Origin: CAYQDF01 sp964416175
GTDB lineage: Bacteria > Chloroflexota > Anaerolineae > Anaerolineales > UBA4823
Direction of reading: 5' to 3'
NCBI GenBank assembly: GCA_964416175.1
Contig: CAYQDF010000084.1
Span: 1 to 13,641 of the forward strand
DNA: 13,641 nucleotides
The notes beneath the pieces are model-generated. The model had not been told where the DNA came from and ran no database searches. It saw nothing but the letters and a program-made list of their open reading frames with translations. The stretch's first letter is position 1. The number at the start of each line of letters is the position of its first letter. Positions 1 through 4,897 of the stretch are shown piece after piece. The translations under genes were made by a program, and so were the position numbers.

Positions 1-372
1 CTGTTGGGGAAGAAGATCGAGGAGCACGGGGTCGCCTGCTGGTTGATCAACACCGGCTGGACTGGCGGACCGTACGGCGTGGGGCAGCGCATTCGCCTCT
101 CTTACACCCGCGCCATGATCCACGCCGCCCTCAATGGCGACCTCGAAGGCGTCGAGTACAACGTCGACTCCGTCTTTGGCCTTAAAGTCCCCGCCAGGTG
201 CCCCGGCGTCCCCGGCGAGGTGCTCCAGCCGCGCGAGACCTGGCAGGACAAAGAAGCCTACGATCGGCAGGCGCGCCAGCTGGCCGGCATGTTCATTGAG
301 AATTTCAAACGCTTCGAATCGCAGGTAGCGCCGCCCATCAGGGAGGCCGGTCCCCGGCTTGAAGTGGTGTAA
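1..372 (+). CDS. pckA: Phosphoenolpyruvate carboxykinase (ATP), C-terminal fragment
   Basis: This is the last ~123 residues of an ATP-dependent PEP carboxykinase (family length about 530). The frame is already open at base 1, so the start lies outside the window. The enzyme converts oxaloacetate and ATP to PEP, CO2 and ADP in the cytoplasm and is the entry step of gluconeogenesis. The fragment contains the conserved run WLINTGWTGGPYGVGQRI followed by a YTRAMI segment, which corresponds to the C-terminal nucleotide-binding region of the ATP-type enzyme (the E. coli protein has NTGW...GTGKRISIKDTRAII). The downstream PGVPGEVLQPRETW and FIENFKRF segments also match the usual C-terminus, and the protein ends normally at TAA 370-372. 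The next gene encodes phosphofructokinase, so opposing steps of glycolysis and gluconeogenesis sit side by side. They are separated by 142 bases in which I see no clear terminator or promoter. Confidence 0.93.
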   Translation: MLGKKIEEHGVACWLINTGWTGGPYGVGQRIRLSYTRAMIHAALNGDLEGVEYNVDSVFGLKVPARCPGVPGEVLQPRETWQDKEAYDRQARQLAGMFIENFKRFESQVAPPIREAGPRLEVV

Positions 373-514
373 GATCATCCCACACCCCCAGCCAGGTCCG
401 GGTCGATATAAAGCAATGCCACCAAGGCGCGAAAGATGGAAATAAACATTCTGGCTAAAACCGAAAATAAAACTCTTTACGTTTAGCGCAGAGTCACTTG
501 AAAACCGTGAAACG

Positions 515-2743
515 ATGACGGAGCAACCTCAAAACTGCATCGGAGTGCTTACCAGCGGCGGCGACTCCCCGGGAATGAACGCGGCAGTGCGAGCAGTGGT
601 GCGCACCGCTCTGAGCCGGGGCGTGGAGGTGTATGCCATCCTGGAGGGCTACAAAGGGATGGTCGCCGGTGGTGAGATGATCCGGAAAATGTCCTGGGAC
701 TCGGTCGGCGGCATCTTGCAGCTGGGGGGGACGATCATCGGCACTGCCCGGAGCGAGGAGTTCCTGACGCGCGCGGGCCGCCTTCGGGCTGCCAGCAATC
801 TGATCTCCAACGCCATCGATAGGCTGGTCGTCATCGGCGGCGATGGCAGCCTGACGGGGGCGAGCGTCTTCCGCCAGGAGTGGCCCAGCCTGCTGGAAGA
901 GCTGGTCCAAAAGGGAGCGATCAGCCGGGATACTGCTAAGAAGCATCCCCACCTCTCGATCGTGGGCCTCGCTGGGTCGATCGACAACGACATGTCCGGG
1001 ACAGACATGACCATCGGAGCCGATACCGCCCTGCACCGCATCATCGAGGCGATCGATGCCATCTCGAGCACTGCCGCCAGCCACCACCGGTCGTTCGTGG
1101 TGGAGGTGATGGGACGGCGTTGCGGCTACCTGGCGCTCATGGGCGCCATCGCCACTGGCGCAGACTGGGTGCTGATCCCGGAAAGCCCGCCGGAGAGGGA
1201 GGACTGGGAAGACGAGATGTGCCAGGCGATCCGGTCCGGGCGCGCCATCGGGCGGCGCCACAGCATCGTGGTGATCGCCGAAGGCGCCCAGGATCGGCAG
1301 GGAAGGCCCATCTCCAGCGATTACGTGAAGCAGGTCATCGAAAAGCGCCTGGGGGAGGAGGCGCGCGTCACCATCCTCGGCCACGTGCAACGCGGCGGCT
1401 CGCCCAGCGCCTTCGATCGGTACCTGGGGACGGTGCAGGGCCATGCCGCGGTGGACGAGCTGCTCACCGCGGACCCGCAAGCGGAGCCGCGGCTGATCGG
1501 CATCCGCCAGCACGCGGTCGTGCGCTCTTCCCTGGCAGAATGCGTGGAGAAGACCCACAGCCTGGCGGCGGTGATCGAAGCGCAGGACTACGAGACCGCC
1601 ATGGCGATGCGCGGCGGCAGTTTTGCTGAATCTTACCGGATCTTCCGCACCATCGCCCACTCCCACCCCAACCCTCCGCAGGCGGAGGACAGGCAGCTGC
1701 GCCTGGCGATCATGCACGCCGGAGGGCCGTCGCCGGGGATGAACACTGCCGTGCGGGTGGCTGTCCGCCTGGGGATGGATCAAGGACACACACTGCTGGG
1801 CATCCGCAACGGTTTTCCCGGGTTGATCCAGGGGGATTTCACTGAGTTGGGCTGGATGAGTGTGAGCGGGTGGGTTGCGCGCGGCGGCGCGGAGCTCGGC
1901 ACCAGCCGGTACCTGCCTGAAGGCCGTGATTTCTACTCCATTGCGAAAAACCTGGAGGCCCAGCGGGTCGAAGGCCTGCTGATCATAGGCGGGTGGACCG
2001 CCTACGAGGGCGCCTACCACCTGTTCAGCCGGCGCAGCGATTTCCCGTCGTTTAACATCCCAATCCTCTGCCTGCCAGCTTCGATCGACAACAACCTCCC
2101 GGGTTCCGACCTGAGTGTTGGCTCGGACACGGCGCTCAACAGCATCGTGGTGAACGTCGATAAGATCAAGCAGTCAGCCGTGGCGACCCGGCGCTGTTTC
2201 GTCGTGGAGGTGATGGGCCGAGACTGCGGCTATCTTGCCCTGCTCAGCGGGCTGGCGACGGGAGCCGAGCGGGCCTACCTCCCGGAAGAAGGGGTCACCC
2301 TCGCCGATCTGGTCGCTGACGTCGACAAGCTCGTCGAGGGTTTTCAGCACGGGAAGCGGCTGGGGCTGATGATCCGCAGCGAGAACGCGGGCGGACTCTA
2401 CAACGTCTCTTTCATGTCCACTCTGTTCGAAAAGGAGGGCGGCGGTCTGTTCGACGTGCGCCAGGCGATCCTGGGCCACATCCAGCAGGGGGGCAGCCCC
2501 TCCCCCTTCGACCGGATCCAGGCGACGCGCCTGGCGGCGCACAGCATCGACTTCCTCGTCCAGGAAGCCGGCCGCGCTTCACCTGCGGCTGCCGCGATCG
2601 GCCTGCTAAGCGGCCGGGTGGAGTTCACCAGCCTCTACGATTTCAACCGCCTGGTGGAACCGGGATTTCAACGGCCGAAAGACCAGTGGTGGCTGGACCT
2701 GAGATCGGTCGCCAGGGTGATGGCCGAGCCCGGATCTGCCTGA
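515..2743 (+). CDS. pfkA: Tandem-domain, eukaryote-like ATP 6-phosphofructokinase
   Basis: This 742-residue protein is two PFK domains in one chain, about twice the usual bacterial length (~320). Its product would phosphorylate fructose 6-phosphate in glycolysis. The N-half (about 8-375) looks catalytic: GGDSPGMNAAVR (15-26), GGDGS at 108-112 (Gly after Asp indicates ATP rather than pyrophosphate use), SIDND at 155-159 with the catalytic Asp, MGR at 199-201 and GHVQRGGSPSAFDR near 289-302. The C-half (about 395-742) keeps the fold motifs (AGGPSPGMNTAVR, MGR 567-569, GHIQQGGSPSPFDR) but has GGWTA instead of GGDGS at 492-496, as in the regulatory half of eukaryotic PFK. The C-terminal PKDQWWLDLR segment resembles the eukaryotic PKEQWWLKLR tail. 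ATG 515 is the first plausible start, but no convincing Shine-Dalgarno precedes it. Function is confident; allosteric ligands cannot be read from sequence. Confidence 0.95.
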   Translation: MTEQPQNCIGVLTSGGDSPGMNAAVRAVVRTALSRGVEVYAILEGYKGMVAGGEMIRKMSWDSVGGILQLGGTIIGTARSEEFLTRAGRLRAASNLISNAIDRLVVIGGDGSLTGASVFRQEWPSLLEELVQKGAISRDTAKKHPHLSIVGLAGSIDNDMSGTDMTIGADTALHRIIEAIDAISSTAASHHRSFVVEVMGRRCGYLALMGAIATGADWVLIPESPPEREDWEDEMCQAIRSGRAIGRRHSIVVIAEGAQDRQGRPISSDYVKQVIEKRLGEEARVTILGHVQRGGSPSAFDRYLGTVQGHAAVDELLTADPQAEPRLIGIRQHAVVRSSLAECVEKTHSLAAVIEAQDYETAMAMRGGSFAESYRIFRTIAHSHPNPPQAEDRQLRLAIMHAGGPSPGMNTAVRVAVRLGMDQGHTLLGIRNGFPGLIQGDFTELGWMSVSGWVARGGAELGTSRYLPEGRDFYSIAKNLEAQRVEGLLIIGGWTAYEGAYHLFSRRSDFPSFNIPILCLPASIDNNLPGSDLSVGSDTALNSIVVNVDKIKQSAVATRRCFVVEVMGRDCGYLALLSGLATGAERAYLPEEGVTLADLVADVDKLVEGFQHGKRLGLMIRSENAGGLYNVSFMSTLFEKEGGGLFDVRQAILGHIQQGGSPSPFDRIQATRLAAHSIDFLVQEAGRASPAAAAIGLLSGRVEFTSLYDFNRLVEPGFQRPKDQWWLDLRSVARVMAEPGSA

Positions 2744-2856
2744 ATCACCAGGCCTTTTTGGATTTGATCCCGTTCCTTTAGTCTCGGCTCTGGCTGACCT
2801 TTGAGGGAACAAACCGGTGCGCGGCAGCGTCAATCGGATATTGGAGACCCAGCAGC

Positions 2857-3768
2857 ATGAAAAGTCCGCAATGGCTTCTTCTCACAGTTCTTGTGTTTGG
2901 CCTCTTCGCCTGTGGGCTGCTGACTGAAAGTCCCACAGCCACGGAGGTAGCTCCGGCGGGCACGCAAGAATTGAAGACGGTCACCAGTCCCCCGGTCGCT
3001 GTCCCGACCTCCACTGAAATCGAAGTCCTGCCTTCCCCAACGGGCGTATCCCCCCTGCCAACTGAGGCTCTGCCTCTCCCCACGGACACCCTGCCTCCGG
3101 AGCTGTCTGTCGAGGAGGCTATCCTGATCCTGGAGCCTGGTCCGGGCTCGCGGGTAATCAGCCCGGTGCGGATCGCCGGGATCGCCGATCCGACCTTCGA
3201 GCAGCACCTGCTGGTGCGCATCGTCCTGGATGACGGCACAGAGCTGGCGGTCACCCCGACCATCATCCAGGCGGACTCGGCGAACCGCGGGCCATTCGAG
3301 GTCGAGGTGCCCTTTGCGGTGGAGGGGGAGCGGCAGGCATTTATTGAAGTCTCCACCAGCAGCCCGCGTGACGGCGGCCTGACGCACCTTGCGTCCGTGA
3401 TCGTCACCCTGGCTGACTCGGGTTCGCCGTCCATCGTCCCCGTGACCCCTCATCCCGAACGGATCGTGATCCTCCAGCCCACCCTGAGGGCAACCATCTC
3501 CGGTGGTGTGGCGCACGTCTCCGGGTTCGCGCTGGCCAGCTTCGAACAGACCCTGGTCGTCGAAGTCGTCGATGAGCAGGGTCAGGTGGTTGGGAGCCAA
3601 CCGCTGATCGTGGATGCCCCCGAGCTGGGCCAGCCGGGACCGTTTAGCGTGGATGTTTCTTACACATTGACGACGGCTGGTGCGGGGCGGATCGTTGTCC
3701 GCGACCCGAGCGTGGCTTTCGCCGGGGACGTGCACCTGGCCAGCGTGGAAGTCCACCTGGCGCCGTGA
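2857..3768 (+). CDS. Lipoprotein with two Gmad2-like Ig domains
   Basis: This is a 303-residue exported lipoprotein of unknown role. Residues 1-19 form a lipoprotein signal peptide ending in the lipobox LFAC, with Cys19 as the expected lipidation site. A Pro/Thr/Ser-rich low-complexity linker follows (about 25-85, with repeated PLPT-like units), and probably acts as a spacer away from the membrane. Two beta-rich domains then repeat: about 88-190 (starts ILEPGPGSRVISPVRIAGIA) and about 205-303 (starts IVILQPTLRATISGGVAHVSG). Both contain the pattern 'FEQ-x-L-V-V-x-V..D..G..v' and 'GPF.v.v.f', which resembles Gmad2, the Ig-like domain first noted in spore germination proteins; that assignment is from memory of the family. 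GGAG at 2843-2846 lies 10 bases before ATG 2857. The gene stands 113 bases after the phosphofructokinase gene and is closed by a strong hairpin, so it may be separately transcribed. Confidence 0.8.
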   Translation: MKSPQWLLLTVLVFGLFACGLLTESPTATEVAPAGTQELKTVTSPPVAVPTSTEIEVLPSPTGVSPLPTEALPLPTDTLPPELSVEEAILILEPGPGSRVISPVRIAGIADPTFEQHLLVRIVLDDGTELAVTPTIIQADSANRGPFEVEVPFAVEGERQAFIEVSTSSPRDGGLTHLASVIVTLADSGSPSIVPVTPHPERIVILQPTLRATISGGVAHVSGFALASFEQTLVVEVVDEQGQVVGSQPLIVDAPELGQPGPFSVDVSYTLTTAGAGRIVVRDPSVAFAGDVHLASVEVHLAP

Positions 3769-3784
3769 GCAGGCTGATGTGAGG

Positions 3785-3811
3785 CGCCGCGCACTTCTGA
3801 AGTGCGCGGCG
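3785..3811. terminator. Strong hairpin between convergent genes
   Basis: A perfect 12-bp GC-rich stem (CGCCGCGCACTT at 3785-3796 and AAGTGCGCGGCG at 3800-3811) closes a 3-base loop. It lies 17 bases after the lipoprotein stop and just beyond the end of the minus-strand small ORF, so it could terminate both converging transcripts. No T-run follows on the plus strand, so classical intrinsic termination is uncertain. Confidence 0.6.
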
Positions 3812-3819
3812 ACACCTGA

Positions 3820-4080
3820 TCACGTTATCTGGCGGGTTTTATCTAACGTCCGGTAAATATAGCCGGAATTCCAGCGGGGGGTGATCGTGGCCGATCGCAC
3901 CCAGAATTCTCGCGATCCACTGTCCTCGCACACCGACTGGTCGCAGACCTTAATAGGCCAGTGCCAGGGTCCCAGCTCATCTTCCGGGAGGTAAGTATCG
4001 GTGGTGTACCTGAATTCCTGAGATAAACCCGTGTCCGCCGAAATTATCCTTCTCTCCTCGCCTATGATGATGCTATTCAT
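3820..4080 (-). CDS. Small unknown ORF, possibly the body of a frameshifted anchored protein
   Basis: This is an 86-residue ORF that I do not recognise. It is not hydrophobic, has two Cys (in CDQSVC), several aromatic residues and no signal of its own. No Shine-Dalgarno precedes its ATG at 4080. The start overlaps the last 8 bases of the 36-residue membrane peptide encoded just upstream in another frame. Two readings are possible: translation coupled to the upstream peptide, or a single protein of about 120 residues with an N-terminal membrane anchor and an exterior domain, split by a frameshift or a sequencing indel. The composition looks protein-like, but coding status is unproven. Confidence 0.4.
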   Translation of the reverse strand: MNSIIIGEERRIISADTGLSQEFRYTTDTYLPEDELGPWHWPIKVCDQSVCEDSGSREFWVRSATITPRWNSGYIYRTLDKTRQIT

Positions 4081-4183
4081 GCAGGTAATGCACGTATCCC
4101 ACGCTGACCCCTAAGGCGATGGGCAAGACGAGGACAATTGACGCAATGATCAATGTGAGCAATCTGGCGATCGTTTTATTCAT
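4073..4183 (-). CDS. 36-residue single-span membrane peptide
   Basis: This very short ORF has good start signals. ATG at 4183 is preceded by AGGAGG with a 5-base spacer, the best Shine-Dalgarno in this part of the window. A longer in-frame reading back to 4300 exists, but it would begin upstream of the predicted transcript start, so the short form is preferred. The peptide begins MNKTIARLL and continues as a hydrophobic stretch of about 20 residues (residues 8-28), ending in VGYVHYLHE. This fits a membrane anchor or an uncleaved signal sequence. It stops at TAG 4075-4073, overlapping the ATG of the next small ORF. It could be a stand-alone membrane peptide or the N-terminal part of a split protein. 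I do not recognise a family. Confidence 0.5.
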   Translation of the reverse strand: MNKTIARLLTLIIASIVLVLPIALGVSVGYVHYLHE

Positions 4184-4244
4184 GACTCCCTCCTGAAATC
4201 CATTGAGAACCACGGACTGATCTTCTCGAGGTTTTAGATGCGAT

Positions 4245-4258
4245 GAGAATATATTCTC
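4245..4258. promoter_or_regulatory. Perfect 14-bp palindrome, possible operator
   Basis: GAGAATATATTCTC is a perfect palindrome located roughly 7-20 bases downstream of the predicted start of the minus-strand transcript. That position suits a repressor site. No cognate regulator is visible in the window. Being AT-rich, it could also occur by chance. Confidence 0.35.
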
Positions 4259-4271
4259 GCTATCTTCAGAA

Positions 4272-4300
4272 ATTATTGCACTTTCAATTGTCAGAGTCAA
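4272..4300 (-). promoter_or_regulatory. Sigma-70-type promoter for the small minus-strand ORFs
   Basis: Read on the minus strand, TTGACT (4300-4295) and AATAAT (4277-4272) are separated by 17 bases, close to the TTGACA/TATAAT consensus. Transcription would start near 4265, giving a leader of about 80 bases before the ATG at 4183. Confidence 0.5.
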
Positions 4301-4567
4301 GCATGTCCTTTTCTATTGTATGAATCCATGTAATCAGGTAATAACACAGTTATTTCTGCAGTTCGATATCATGTCAGTTACGGGTAAATTAACTCGTTTT
4401 GAATCTTAAAAGTTATGAATTGGTAAGAAATTCGTGTAACAAGAGCGTTGTTCGAGCGTTAACCGTTTTATAAATAGGAAGAAAGTACTACTCCACCCGG
4501 AAGGGCTTTTGTCGTCAGTATCGGGTTTATCGATCCGGTTGTGATGGTAAGCGGGTGAATAATAAAC

Positions 4568-4658
4568 AGCCCAGATAAGGGCAAACCTGCCGAAAGGCAG
4601 GGGCGCAAAGCCGCGGTCTAACCGGCGCCAGCCGCATGACAGTCGGGCTGCCTAGGCT
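4568..4658 (+). promoter_or_regulatory. Cyclic-di-GMP-I (GEMM-I) riboswitch aptamer, copy 1
   Basis: The element follows the GEMM-I layout. A P1 strand (AGCC...GGGCA, 4568-4582) leads into the conserved GGGCAAACC. A P2 hairpin CCTGCC-GAAA-GGCAGG (4586-4601) carries the GAAA tetraloop. Next comes GGCGCAAAGCC, then P3 (GCGG 4613-4616 with CCGC 4632-4635) enclosing the CTAAC receptor-like segment. The closing GACAGTCGGGCTGCC and TAGGCT (to 4658) return to P1. The guanines just before CAAACC, where c-di-GMP is contacted in the Vibrio Vc2 aptamer, are kept. This class binds bis-(3'-5')-cyclic di-GMP. It precedes a protease gene and a diguanylate cyclase gene. Confidence 0.9.
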
Positions 4659-4664
4659 CATAGT

Positions 4665-4755
4665 GCAAGAAAAGGTAAACCTGCCGAAAGGCAGGGGCAC
4701 AAAGCTACGGTCTAACCGGTGATCCCACCGTAAGACAGTCGGGCTGCCTAGGCTG
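4665..4755 (+). promoter_or_regulatory. Cyclic-di-GMP-I (GEMM-I) riboswitch aptamer, copy 2
   Basis: This is a second aptamer 94 bases after the first, with the same P2 hairpin and GAAA loop (4680-4695), GGCACAAAGC, a P3 with a better stem (TACGGT with ACCGTA), the same CTAACCGG segment and a 3' strand identical to copy 1 (GACAGTCGGGCTGCCTAGG and beyond). Its P1 appears weaker: the 5' strand is GGTA, pairing with TGCC including one G-U, and the outer AGCC of copy 1 is missing. The 3' strand of copy 2 could therefore also pair with the 5' strand of copy 1. This copy is nearest the terminator hairpin and is likelier to control it directly. Confidence 0.88.
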
Positions 4756-4773
4756 GATTCCGCACAACTCGAA

Positions 4774-4810
4774 CCCCTCGGGCATCCCGAACCGAGGGGC
4801 ATCTTTGTTA
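4774..4810 (+). terminator. Riboswitch expression-platform terminator
   Basis: The stem CCCCTCGG (4774-4781) with CCGAGGGG (4792-4799), 10-base loop, is followed by the T-rich CATCTTTGTTA. It lies 19 bases after the second aptamer. An alternative hairpin TCGGG-CAT-CCCGA (4778-4790) uses part of the same 5' arm, so the two cannot form together. This suggests control by transcription termination; whether c-di-GMP turns the unit on or off cannot be read from sequence. Confidence 0.65.
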
Positions 4811-4831
4811 ATCGAATCAGGAGGACGAAGC

Positions 4832-4882
4832 GTGAACCATCACGGATCTTGTAAATATCATCCCCGGCGCTCCCGAGTGTAG
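4832..4882 (+). CDS. Possible 16-codon leader ORF
   Basis: GTG at 4832 has an ideal AGGAGG (4819-4824) 7 bases upstream. It opens a 16-codon frame (VNHHGSCKYHPRRSRV) ending at TAG 4880-4882, 15 bases before the protease ATG and in the same frame. The peptide is basic and His-rich, with no recognised family. It may be a translated leader peptide coupled to the protease, or the remnant of an older start. Support rests only on the ribosome-binding site and position. Confidence 0.35.
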   Translation: MNHHGSCKYHPRRSRV

Positions 4883-4897
4883 CCAAGCGAGGAGCTG

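Larger units (their letters stand above)
4184..4567. other. AT-richer intergenic region ahead of the riboswitch unit
   Basis: No convincing gene lies here. Besides the minus-strand promoter and palindrome listed separately, the plus strand has a weak promoter candidate for the riboswitch unit: TTGTTC (4448-4453) with TATAAA/TAAATA at 4469-4476, spacing 15-17. The 7-base direct repeat GAGCGTT occurs at 4443-4449 and 4454-4460, 11 bases apart, around that -35. The base composition is clearly more AT-rich than the flanking genes. Confidence 0.45.

Noticed and set aside
494..2020. 508-codon open frame on the minus strand opposite phosphofructokinase
   Set aside because: It lies wholly antisense to a clearly conserved gene, is rich in Arg, His, Pro and Ala as GC-rich shadow frames are, and shows no recognisable domain or ribosome site.
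4073..4300. 75-residue reading of the small membrane ORF beginning at 4300
   Set aside because: It would begin inside the predicted promoter and lacks a ribosome site, whereas ATG 4183 has AGGAGG with good spacing.
4568..4755. cGAMP-specific (3',3'-cyclic AMP-GMP) variant of GEMM-I
   Set aside because: The guanines just before the C/T-AAACC are kept in both copies, whereas the cGAMP-preferring variants carry an A at the ligand-contacting position. Numbering was done from memory, so this is a preference, not proof.
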